DNA of 13,856 nucleotides from Bacteroidales bacterium. GTDB lineage: Bacteria > Bacteroidota > Bacteroidia > Bacteroidales > Muribaculaceae. The notes under the pieces were generated by a model. The model saw nothing but the letters and a program-made list of their open reading frames with translations, was not told the origin of the DNA and did no database searches. Every line of letters begins with the position of its first letter. Positions within the stretch are counted from its first letter, which is position 1. The stretch covers positions 1 through 13,856 of the forward strand of contig CAAGGJ010000153.1 in NCBI GenBank assembly GCA_900769345.1. Reading direction: 5' to 3'. The position numbers and the translations under genes are program-made. Positions 1 to 7,193 of the stretch are shown in pieces.

Positions 1-99
1 GCTGAATTTAGTGATATCCGACGCATTGCCTTGCTGCTGGCAAGTGTCATCACGGTGCACATTATCAACAATATGTTTCGCATAAGGTATAGAGGCTAA
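1..99 (+). CDS. C-terminal fragment of a possible membrane protein (partial, uncertain)
   Basis: A reading frame is open from the window edge to a TAA at 97-99 and gives 32 residues: a short polar stretch, a hydrophobic run (IALLLASVITVHII) and a basic tail ending FRIRYRG. This would fit the last transmembrane segment of a membrane protein whose body lies to the left of the window. It converges on the GH92 gene with a 34-base gap. The fragment is too short for a family call. Another + frame is also open for 27 codons here, so openness alone is weak evidence. Confidence 0.3.
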   Translation, partial: AEFSDIRRIALLLASVITVHIINNMFRIRYRG

Positions 100-133
100 T
101 ATATTGATATTAAAAGTGTTATTCAATGTCCAT

Positions 134-2494
134 TCACTCCGCGCTCCAGGTCTTGCACGGGGTGTCGGTCATAAAGAGTTCGAGCTTGCCACCTTTCTTT
201 ATTTCGTCGAAATCGATGTAGCATTTATTATATTCTTCACCATTGAGCAATGCTCGTTTTATATATACGTTTTTGGCGGAATTGTTGTGCGCCACCACCT
301 CAAACTTGTCGCCCGAGGCGTAATGCTTATCGAGTGCAAACTCTATATGATCGAATACGGGCGAAGTTATCTCCATGCGTGTTTCGCCGGGGCACGAAGG
401 ATGCAATCCGGCTGCTGCAAGCACATACCACGCCGACATTTGTCCCACATCTTCATTACCTATCAAACCTTCCACCTTGTTTTTGTAGCCGTTGGCACAG
501 ATATGACGTGTCCATTTTTGAGTTTCCCACGGTTCTCCCAATTTATTGAAGAGGAACGGCACAAAATGCACTGGCTCGTTAGCATGATTGTAGTATTGAT
601 TCCAAAGCATATCGGCAGGCATCTTGTCGAAAAGTTGCTTTAGGTCGGCAAGCGCTTTTTCCTTACCGCCCATAAGTTCCACCATGCCTTCCACATCGTG
701 GGGCACGAACCAACCTTGCTGATAGAGATTGCACTCCATACAGCCAAGTCCTTCTTTCATTCTGAAATCTTCGCTCAATGTCGGCCACGACCCATCGGCT
801 TGGCGTGGCATATACCAACCGGCTTCGCTGTTGAACACATTGCGATAGGCTTGCGCTTGTTGTTCATATTTCGAGGCTACGGCTGTATCTCCGAGTTGTC
901 GGGCAAATTGCGCCAAACACCAGTCGGCATAGGCATATTCAAGCGTATGCGACACACTGCCGGGGGTGTAACCTATCTCACCGTTACCAAATTTTTCTGT
1001 CGATTTGATGCCGTAGCTCAGCGCTTTGCGGGCATCGAAGGTGCGTATGCCTTTTGCCCAAGCATCGGCTATTACAGGCAGTGCGGGATTGCCGAGCATA
1101 CAGCCCGTATAGGCATTGAGCAGTTCCCATCGTTCGAAGTAGTTTCGGCCACTCTCTTCGGCAAGTGTGATGAGCGAATTGATTTGATCGCTCACCAACT
1201 CGGGATTGATAATGCACTGCAGCGGGAACTGACTGCGGAACACATCCCAACCACTGAAAATGGTGCGTTTGGTAAACGCTCCGTCGCTGTTGTGCACCTT
1301 GAAGTCGCCGCCCACATAGCGTCCATCCACGTCGGTTATCACGCGTGGGTCTATCATGGTGTGATAGAGTGCTGTGTAGAACACGGTGCGGGTGTTTTCG
1401 TCGCAGCCATCTACCTTTACCTTGCTCAAGGCTTGGTTCCAGAGGTTGGTGGCGCCGGCCTTCACTTCTTCGAATGTTTTATCTTTTATTTCGGCTTCGT
1501 AGTTCTTGCGAGCGCCTTCGATGTCGACATACGAAATAGCCACTTTCATCTCCACTGTTTCGCCTTTTTGGGTGGCAAACTCGGTGTAGAAGCCGAGATT
1601 CTTGCCTGTGCACTCGCTTACGCCTGTCTTAACGGGTGCCGTTGCCACAAGTTGCATATAGGGTAGTGAATCTACTTCGTCGCGCTTTCTGACGAAGCCT
1701 TCGGGAATCTCTGCACTCCATATCCCGTAATTCTTAAGCGGACGGCTGAATGTGGCATAGTAATGCACAGTGTAATTGGCGTTTCCGTCGCCATTGCCCC
1801 AGCCTCCACACTCGGGTGTGCATTTCATCCATCCTTCTATGGTGTTTTCGTCCACTATCTTGATGTATTGTTCGTCCGAAGCACCTCCCACGCGGCGTGC
1901 CAGGTCTATCTGTATGCGCGACTGAGAGTGCTCGGGATAGGTGAAACGCAACATACCGCAGCGGGGCGTTGCCGTACCTTCCACAGTGATATCGTAGTCG
2001 CTCAAGCGTACAGTATAATAGCCTGCCGTGGCTTTTTCGCTGCTCTTATCCACAGCCGAGCGATAGCCTGCCATACGGCCGTCTTCTTTGCCTGCCACTT
2101 TCTTCAATTCTCCGGTGGTGGGCATCACCAAGAAGTTGCCCATTTCGCCAAACCAGCCTATTCCGCTCATTTGAGTCATAGCAAATCCTTCGATGGTTTT
2201 GTGCTCGTAACTGTAACCCGAGCCGTTGTCGCCGCCGGTGATAGTGTTGGGGTTGACTTGCACCATGCCATAGGGTGTGGTGGCTCCGGGGAAGGTCTTG
2301 CCTAATCCGTGATATGCTCCTGCGGCATCAATGCTGGTGCTCGCTCCGATAAACGGATTGACATAATGCGCCGGCGATGCTTCGGCTTCGATCTTGTTTT
2401 GCACGCCACATCCCGCAGCACTCACCAATAGTGCCACGGAGGCTGCACATTGCAGTGTTTTCTTGTTTATAATGTTTAGTCGTACGGTGTTCAT
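134..2494 (-). CDS. GH92 exo-alpha-mannosidase, lipoprotein
   Basis: This 786-residue protein is close to the usual GH92 length. GH92 enzymes are calcium-dependent exo-alpha-mannosidases acting on N-glycans or mannans. The N-terminus is a lipoprotein signal (basic/polar start, hydrophobic run, SAAGC with Cys29), so it is probably anchored in the outer membrane; a strong acidic surface-export signal after Cys29 is not evident. Family landmarks are the N-terminal YVNPFIG (44-50) and FPGATTPYGMVQ (68-79), the SGWDVFR segment (414-420), the VPHDVEG segment (597-603), NHANEP (636-641) and GNEDVGQMSAWY (679-690). Glu587 in CMECN probably corresponds to the catalytic acid, and the acidic pair at 681-682 to the base region. 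The start codon overlaps the GH38 stop (ATGA, 2491-2494), so translation is likely coupled. The linkage cleaved (1,2, 1,3, 1,4 or 1,6) cannot be read with certainty. Confidence 0.93.
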   Translation of the reverse strand: MNTVRLNIINKKTLQCAASVALLVSAAGCGVQNKIEAEASPAHYVNPFIGASTSIDAAGAYHGLGKTFPGATTPYGMVQVNPNTITGGDNGSGYSYEHKTIEGFAMTQMSGIGWFGEMGNFLVMPTTGELKKVAGKEDGRMAGYRSAVDKSSEKATAGYYTVRLSDYDITVEGTATPRCGMLRFTYPEHSQSRIQIDLARRVGGASDEQYIKIVDENTIEGWMKCTPECGGWGNGDGNANYTVHYYATFSRPLKNYGIWSAEIPEGFVRKRDEVDSLPYMQLVATAPVKTGVSECTGKNLGFYTEFATQKGETVEMKVAISYVDIEGARKNYEAEIKDKTFEEVKAGATNLWNQALSKVKVDGCDENTRTVFYTALYHTMIDPRVITDVDGRYVGGDFKVHNSDGAFTKRTIFSGWDVFRSQFPLQCIINPELVSDQINSLITLAEESGRNYFERWELLNAYTGCMLGNPALPVIADAWAKGIRTFDARKALSYGIKSTEKFGNGEIGYTPGSVSHTLEYAYADWCLAQFARQLGDTAVASKYEQQAQAYRNVFNSEAGWYMPRQADGSWPTLSEDFRMKEGLGCMECNLYQQGWFVPHDVEGMVELMGGKEKALADLKQLFDKMPADMLWNQYYNHANEPVHFVPFLFNKLGEPWETQKWTRHICANGYKNKVEGLIGNEDVGQMSAWYVLAAAGLHPSCPGETRMEITSPVFDHIEFALDKHYASGDKFEVVAHNNSAKNVYIKRALLNGEEYNKCYIDFDEIKKGGKLELFMTDTPCKTWSAE

Positions 2495-4977
2495 ATAGTT
2501 ATTTTTATAGTTTTTATCCCAAATTGAGGTATTTCAATGTCGAATGTGGTTTTATCTGATTTATTTGTCTTTGCGCGAATTTCCTTCACTTTATTGCCGA
2601 GCAGATTCACTTCAGTCACGCTTTTTGCAGCAACGCCGAGGCTCACGCACTTATTTCCGCCTTTACCCGATGCATTATAGAGGCGTAACTCTATGCCGTT
2701 GTCTTTCACATTGGCAGCACTCACCATCACGCCTTCGGGCACTTGCACATAGCTCTTGCTTAGCAGCTTGTTGTCATCTACTATAAGCGTCTGTAGCGGC
2801 TCGTTGATGCAGTCGGCGGTCTCGCTCACTCTTGCATCTTGCCATGTGCCTCGGTGGGGCATTATGCTGTAATTTACCTCGGTATCGCGGTCTATCAAGT
2901 AATCTCTACCCCATAGTCCCTGACCGGAATATTGCAATGTGAGCGCCAGCGGATAATCACTGCCGTGCTGATAGCTGGTGGTGTGGTCGCTGTAGAGCGC
3001 CATGGCATAATCGCCGCTCTCGGCTGCCTCATCCACCCACTGGAGTATCACATTATGCTTTATCTCGCTCCAACGATTGAAAAAAGTGTTGTCAAGGTTG
3101 CTGCGACACACATCGAAAGGCGCATTTTTGCTTATCTGCGTAGCTCCGAGCGAAGCGGGCAACATCACGCTGAGTTTGTATCGGTCATCGCAATAGGCGC
3201 GACGATCGGCTACCCACTTGCGTTCGCGATATTCGCCTATACCTTCGTTGTGCAGCCAGTGTATGGTGAGGGTCACATCTATCAGCGCACTGCCCTTAGT
3301 GAGGGTTATCACCTTGGTAAAGGGATGTTCGGCTATATAACCTTCTATCTGCACTCGTTTAACCAATTCGTTGTCGACAAGCATTTTAAGCGATGCTTCG
3401 CACTCGCTACTCGACACAAATCGATCTTTATTGTAGAAGTAACCACGCATTTCGCCAAAGAGATATTCGCTGTCCGAATCTACATATTCTTTACCGCCGC
3501 AGTGCTTGGCAATGATGCTTTTCGCCACTCCGCCACGATTGAGGTCGAAGGTGATGCTATAAAAGTCGTTTTCTATCGTATATTCGCCGCCACGCATATC
3601 TTTTACTGCTGTTTGGGCAGTAGCGGCGTCGCTGATTTCCATTCTGTAGGTCACATAGCCGAACGAGGGCACCGTAGCCGCAAAATAAAGGTCTCCCCCA
3701 TGCACAGCACTCGCCACCTCGGTGCCCTTGGTGTCGTAGAGGCGCACCGTCTTGCCCGCAAGATGGCCTGCGAGGGGTACTTTCACCACTTCGGTCCGTG
3801 CTATGCCTTGCGTATTCACCACTCTCACGGCATTGCCCGTGGCTGATGACGGCATACAGCTCGAAGTCACTGCATGGGCTGTTGCCAAAGTGACATCGGT
3901 CCATTGCTTTATGGCATCTGCCCATGTTCCGTAGTTCTTTAGTCCATTATATGGCACTATCCACGAATCGTGATGCTGCGAAAGCATCAGCGTGCGCCAA
4001 GCTTCGTCGATGGCGGCTTGGTCGGTGCGATAGCCGTGGTCGAGATGGCCTATTACACTCATTTTCTCCGCCATAACTATGGCATTCTCGGCGCTGCGCA
4101 CTTGGCGCCCGATGCGTTGCATAACTTGGCTGCCCCACATCAAGTTCACACGCACGTCTTCTTGGCTGAAATGGTAGTCGGTTGCCGCACTTGGGTCGGC
4201 TATATTCTCTATATAATGGCTCCAAAGCACATATTTTGTGCCTCGTCCGCCCTTTATCCACGGACCATTGCGCCATCCTGCATCTTGCAGACACATACCC
4301 ACGGGATTCTTGATGCCATAGGCTGTGCAAGCTTCGAAATATCGGCCGTTATTTGCCCACGCGGTGGTCTGCCATGTGCTCCCGGACTCCAATTCTTCGC
4401 ATCCATAGCGTGGCACGGCTAACAACTGCGACCCGTCGGGACCTATCCAATTTACCAATTCTCCGCCATGAGCTGCCGTGTAGCCACCCCAGCAGGTGTT
4501 TGGACACTTTAGCGAGGCATATTTCATCTCTAAACCGCTAAGTATCATAGGCAAACAACTCGTAAAACATGGCTCTTCAACCGAATAGGTCTCAAACTTA
4601 GCATTGGGAAAATGGCTGCGTACCTTGGCTATACCATACTGAAATTGCCTGATTATGCTCTCGCCCGAAATATTGTAGCAATAGGGCTGCGCATACGAGG
4701 GATTGGTAAACTCCATCTGCTCGCTGCCCACCTTGCGGGCAAACTCAGCGTATGCATCGGGGGTTACCAATTTCACCGAGTCCCAGGTCTCTGGCTCTAT
4801 CTCAAGCGAAACACGCCACTCGGGGTGCTTCGCCATATTGTCTAATATGAATTTTGTCTTCCATTTTAGCGGATAATGCCCATACACTCCGCCGTGATAT
4901 CCATCGACAAAGTATCGTCCTTGGGCGGCACACATAGCCGCCACGGTGAGCATTAGCGTTATTAGTCGTAGTCGCAT
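2491..4977 (-). CDS. Secreted GH38-type alpha-mannosidase
   Basis: An 828-residue protein with a Sec signal peptide (about residues 1-19, cleavage near CAA/QGRYF) and no lipobox, so probably periplasmic. It resembles the Bacteroidetes branch of GH38 N-terminal-domain proteins: RYFVDGYHGGVYGHYP (21-36), EIEPETWD (59-66), YNISGESIIRQFQYG (101-115), VEEPCFTSCLP (133-143), PNTCWGGYT (159-167), QDAGW (231-235) and SQHHDSW (333-339). SQHHDSW matches the conserved GH38 histidine motif (QHHD). The classical HxDxGW zinc motif is not present as such: near the N-terminus the sequence is DGYHGGVYGH, and Glu134/Glu135 sit where the usual aspartate nucleophile region might be. The remaining half is probably beta-sandwich. 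It lies 30 bases after the 71-residue gene and overlaps GH92, so the three form an operon. Glycosidase identity is likely; exact specificity is unknown. Confidence 0.85.
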   Translation of the reverse strand: MRLRLITLMLTVAAMCAAQGRYFVDGYHGGVYGHYPLKWKTKFILDNMAKHPEWRVSLEIEPETWDSVKLVTPDAYAEFARKVGSEQMEFTNPSYAQPYCYNISGESIIRQFQYGIAKVRSHFPNAKFETYSVEEPCFTSCLPMILSGLEMKYASLKCPNTCWGGYTAAHGGELVNWIGPDGSQLLAVPRYGCEELESGSTWQTTAWANNGRYFEACTAYGIKNPVGMCLQDAGWRNGPWIKGGRGTKYVLWSHYIENIADPSAATDYHFSQEDVRVNLMWGSQVMQRIGRQVRSAENAIVMAEKMSVIGHLDHGYRTDQAAIDEAWRTLMLSQHHDSWIVPYNGLKNYGTWADAIKQWTDVTLATAHAVTSSCMPSSATGNAVRVVNTQGIARTEVVKVPLAGHLAGKTVRLYDTKGTEVASAVHGGDLYFAATVPSFGYVTYRMEISDAATAQTAVKDMRGGEYTIENDFYSITFDLNRGGVAKSIIAKHCGGKEYVDSDSEYLFGEMRGYFYNKDRFVSSSECEASLKMLVDNELVKRVQIEGYIAEHPFTKVITLTKGSALIDVTLTIHWLHNEGIGEYRERKWVADRRAYCDDRYKLSVMLPASLGATQISKNAPFDVCRSNLDNTFFNRWSEIKHNVILQWVDEAAESGDYAMALYSDHTTSYQHGSDYPLALTLQYSGQGLWGRDYLIDRDTEVNYSIMPHRGTWQDARVSETADCINEPLQTLIVDDNKLLSKSYVQVPEGVMVSAANVKDNGIELRLYNASGKGGNKCVSLGVAAKSVTEVNLLGNKVKEIRAKTNKSDKTTFDIEIPQFGIKTIKITI

Positions 4978-5007
4978 AACTTCTTGGCAGGGTGGTTTAT
5001 TTGGGGG

Positions 5008-5223
5008 TTATTCGCTCAATTTTTCCAAAAATCGAGTGTACTCACTTTTTCCTGTCTCCTCATCCTTATCATCGGCGTAAGCATAGCCTGCGAGTGCTAA
5101 AACCTGTTTACCCGCCACTACTTCGGCATACTCTGCACTATCGCAAGTCAGCATTTGCTCCAATGCAGCTCGCTCTTGTGCGGTCAACTCGCCTGTCAAG
5201 TATTTGATTACTATATTTTCCAT
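5008..5223 (-). CDS. Small soluble anti-sigma-like protein (FecR N-domain-like)
   Basis: This 71-residue acidic protein begins MENIVIKYLTGELTAQERAA. That pattern (hydrophobic helix, YLTGEL, then E-R-A-A-L-E) is typical of the cytoplasmic sigma-binding N-domain of FecR-type anti-sigma factors in Bacteroidetes. In those proteins a transmembrane helix and a periplasmic FecR domain follow; here the protein stops after a second short helix and an acidic tail, with no membrane segment and no C-terminal remnant seen downstream. It is therefore a free-standing domain, not an obvious truncation by frameshift. It is the first gene of the mannosidase operon, 30 bases before GH38, and lies downstream of a terminator and a candidate -7 box. 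Binding to the nearby ECF sigma factor is an inference. It could also be an unrelated helical protein. Confidence 0.7.
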   Translation of the reverse strand: MENIVIKYLTGELTAQERAALEQMLTCDSAEYAEVVAGKQVLALAGYAYADDKDEETGKSEYTRFLEKLSE

Positions 5224-5295
5224 CGATTCGTTGCTATTTCTCGTATCATTTATTGCTATGAGCGAATAATTCTCGTTTTCCCCCTAAAGAATTCT

Positions 5296-5303
5296 CAAAA
5301 TTA
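5296..5303 (-). promoter_or_regulatory. Candidate Bacteroidetes -7 box for the mannosidase operon
   Basis: On the minus strand the sequence reads TAATTTTG, an exact match to the Bacteroidetes TAnnTTTG -7 box, about 70 bases before the start codon of the 71-residue gene and just after the upstream terminator. No convincing TTTG -33 element is seen at the expected distance. An exact 8-base degenerate match in AT-rich DNA can occur by chance. Confidence 0.4.
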
Positions 5304-5330
5304 ATACATTTACTCAACTATTTGCTGCGT

Positions 5331-5396
5331 AAAAAAAAATTTAGAGAGCGACTGCGCCGCTTAGCTCATTGGCTACGGCACAGTCTCTCTCTAAAC
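5331..5396 (-). terminator. Strong rho-independent terminator after the lipoprotein gene
   Basis: An inverted repeat of about 20 bases (5340-5359 paired with 5376-5395, two mismatches) is extended by an inner TAGC/GCTA pairing around 5362-5375. On the minus strand it is followed directly by nine consecutive T (5331-5339). It lies about 80 bases past the lipoprotein stop and separates the sigma/lipoprotein unit from the mannosidase operon. Confidence 0.88.
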
Positions 5397-5477
5397 ACCG
5401 GAATTTTGGGTATCGGGACTTATTTGGATTTCTAAATTAACAACTCAAGTGCGCTTTGCCCGAAACTTATTATTCCT

Positions 5478-6374
5478 TTACTTAATAACAACCTTTTCTA
5501 CCGAACGCTTGTTGCCGTTCAATATGCTCACTACATTCACGCCCTTTTGAGCCTTCAATGTAGTAACTTCGCTGTTTGCCACCTTTGTGTCAACTACTTG
5601 ACCTGCTGCATTGTATACTGTTACGATAGCATTTTCTGCTCCGGCACCCTTAACTTCGAAGCGTACTGCATCACCCTCTGCCGACACGCTATATTGGTCA
5701 GCCGATACCTTATTAAGCCCGGTCACTGCCACTACCTTTATCTTGGTGTCTACGTCAACAAATGAGTGACTCTTCCCTTCTGCTGTGGATGAGCCATCGG
5801 GTGTCTCAAATGTTGATGTTTCTATTAGTCGATTATCATTTGCAACACTATATGCCAAGTCGGTATATTTCTCAAAGTTATCTTCTTCGTCACCATATAC
5901 ATACTCTATCTCATAATCGCCAAGATTAGCATCTTCGGGCACTTGTATCTTGCAATTAACAGCTATACTGTCACTTAAGTCTGCATGTAATTTGTGCTTC
6001 AATTTTTGCGGTGAACTAAAACCGTACCACACATATCCTTCTGCAGGATAACGGTAGTTACAGATTGCTGCATACTTTTCATTAGCTATCATAGTGCTGG
6101 TATTTGTAACCTCACCCTTTTCCCATTGTTCGTAGGCATTGCTTGGCATTGACACTGTCCATCCTTCAGGTACACGAATGCCTATACATGCATAGCTTTC
6201 TATCACCTCGCTATTTCCATCTTTATATATAATTACGGAACGCGATGTAAATTCACCACCTGCTTCCACTTCGTGTGGCTGACCCACACGCTTAATTGTG
6301 TAACACGATGTTACCACTGCCATCACTGCCAATATGGCAAGGACGCCCTTTCTTGAAGTAAAATTGGTCTTCAT
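5478..6374 (-). CDS. Lipoprotein with T9SS-like C-terminal sorting domain, function unknown
   Basis: A 298-residue protein of unknown function. The N-terminus carries a clear lipoprotein signal (VVTSC, Cys24). Residues about 45-165 look like a beta-rich domain (IRVPEGW at 66-72, GYVWYGFS at 113-120, LGDYEIEYVYG at 151-161). Residues about 225-298 resemble the type A C-terminal sorting domain of the type IX secretion system: VTVYNAAGQVV (251-261), then LKAQKGVNVVSILNG (273-287) and a final KVVIK. The pairing of a lipid anchor with a secretion-type tail is odd, because cargo of that system normally has an ordinary signal peptide. It follows the ECF sigma gene by 70 bases without a visible terminator, so the two are probably cotranscribed, and it ends at a strong terminator. 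It may be a target or sensor partner of the sigma factor; this is inference. Confidence 0.8.
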   Translation of the reverse strand: MKTNFTSRKGVLAILAVMAVVTSCYTIKRVGQPHEVEAGGEFTSRSVIIYKDGNSEVIESYACIGIRVPEGWTVSMPSNAYEQWEKGEVTNTSTMIANEKYAAICNYRYPAEGYVWYGFSSPQKLKHKLHADLSDSIAVNCKIQVPEDANLGDYEIEYVYGDEEDNFEKYTDLAYSVANDNRLIETSTFETPDGSSTAEGKSHSFVDVDTKIKVVAVTGLNKVSADQYSVSAEGDAVRFEVKGAGAENAIVTVYNAAGQVVDTKVANSEVTTLKAQKGVNVVSILNGNKRSVEKVVIK

Positions 6375-6444
6375 AAGCTTTTAGATAAATGTTTTAGTTA
6401 ATATTAGTTATTGTTATTCTGTGAGTTTGCACTCATTGTTTGAT

Positions 6445-6951
6445 TTATGCTATATATTGTGCCAGGCTTGCCTTCATGCGCTTTATGGCTATGCCCATCT
6501 GTATTTCTACCGTATTTTCCGAGATGCCCATGGCCTCAGCTATCTCGCGATATTTCTTACCCTCGTAGCGGCTCATCACAAATATTTCACGGCAACGCTG
6601 GGGCAACGCTGATATTGCATCTGCCACATCTTTCTCAAGGTCGCCCATAAAGATTCCGGTTTCATTGAAACTGTCGAGTGCGCACAAGCGGTAGTCCATA
6701 GTCTGCAACATTCCCTTGGCATATTCCTGCTCATTGGCTTTATGTTTCAAGTAGTCGAGACAGCGATTGCGAACCAGTCGAAACATATATGCATTCATAT
6801 TATTTATGCGCTCAAGCTCATCTTTGCTTTTCCACAAGCCAAGAAATGCATCTTGCACAAGATTCTCGGCTTCTTGCACGTCGTTCACAAACTCGCTTGC
6901 GAATCGCAAAAGTTTACAATAATACTTAATATATACTTCTGAGAATTTCAT
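6445..6951 (-). CDS. ECF RNA polymerase sigma-70 factor (Bacteroides expansion type)
   Basis: A 168-residue sigma factor that would redirect RNA polymerase to a small regulon. Region 2 spans about residues 7-72 and contains the core-binding motif EAENLVQDAFLGLWK (27-41) and the NMNAYMFRLVRNRCLDYLK segment (51-69). Region 4 spans about 110-163: LPQRCREIFVMSRYEGKKY leads into the helix-turn-helix IAEAMGISENTVEIQMGIAIKRM. The length and the short linker fit the TIGR02985 group. These usually sit beside a FecR-type membrane anti-sigma factor and a SusC-like receptor; here the next gene is a lipoprotein and no FecR protein follows. The start codon is the first Met giving a complete region 2. No exact TAnnTTTG box was found directly upstream. 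Confidence 0.95.
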   Translation of the reverse strand: MKFSEVYIKYYCKLLRFASEFVNDVQEAENLVQDAFLGLWKSKDELERINNMNAYMFRLVRNRCLDYLKHKANEQEYAKGMLQTMDYRLCALDSFNETGIFMGDLEKDVADAISALPQRCREIFVMSRYEGKKYREIAEAMGISENTVEIQMGIAIKRMKASLAQYIA

Positions 6952-6955
6952 AATA

Positions 6956-6984
6956 GTTTTTAGCTTTTATGGAGGGTTTTGAGG
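6956..6984. repeat. Copy B of a 29-base imperfect repeat
   Basis: Bases 6956-6984 (core GCTTTTATGGAGGGTTTTGA) lie in the leader just upstream of the sigma factor start. They closely match 7165-7193, which covers the last codons and stop of the upstream regulator gene. Differences are a few substitutions and two one-base indels. Confidence 0.4.
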
Positions 6985-7101
6985 TTCCGTTGTGTATTGC
7001 AAATTTCGGCACTATATGAGCCGTCTCAACCGCTTGGTAAGTCCTAAAGTAGTATCTTATTAGCGAAATAAAAATTTATATCCTTATCAATCAGGCATAT
7101 A

Positions 7102-7136
7102 CAAAAATATGCCTTACTTTTTTGAGTAAGACATAT
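7102..7136 (-). terminator. AT-rich hairpin and T-tract after the regulator gene
   Basis: On the minus strand a 12-base stem with one mismatch (7136-7125 with 7118-7107, loop 7124-7119) is followed by TTTTG. This suits a weak intrinsic terminator 33 bases past the regulator stop and 155 bases before the sigma start. Its 3' arm can alternatively pair with 7093-7100 (an 8-base perfect match), so the structure may be an attenuator. Confidence 0.55.
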
Positions 7137-7164
7137 TTAATGATTTTTGAACTAAAATATAGGA

Positions 7165-7193
7165 TTTTTCAGCCTTTTGGAGGGGTTTTGGGG
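7165..7193. repeat. Copy A of a 29-base imperfect repeat
   Basis: Bases 7165-7193 (core GCCTTTTGGAGGGGTTTTGG) overlap the stop codon and the last seven codons of the TPR/HTH regulator. They match 6956-6984 in the sigma factor leader with a few changes, 209 bases away in the same orientation. Confidence 0.4.

Noticed and set aside
698..1666. Long + strand open frame (322 codons) opposite the GH92 gene
   Set aside because: It is antisense to a gene with clear GH92 motifs, has no recognizable domain, and its composition is what the reverse complement of that gene gives. The same holds for 2932-3846 opposite GH38.
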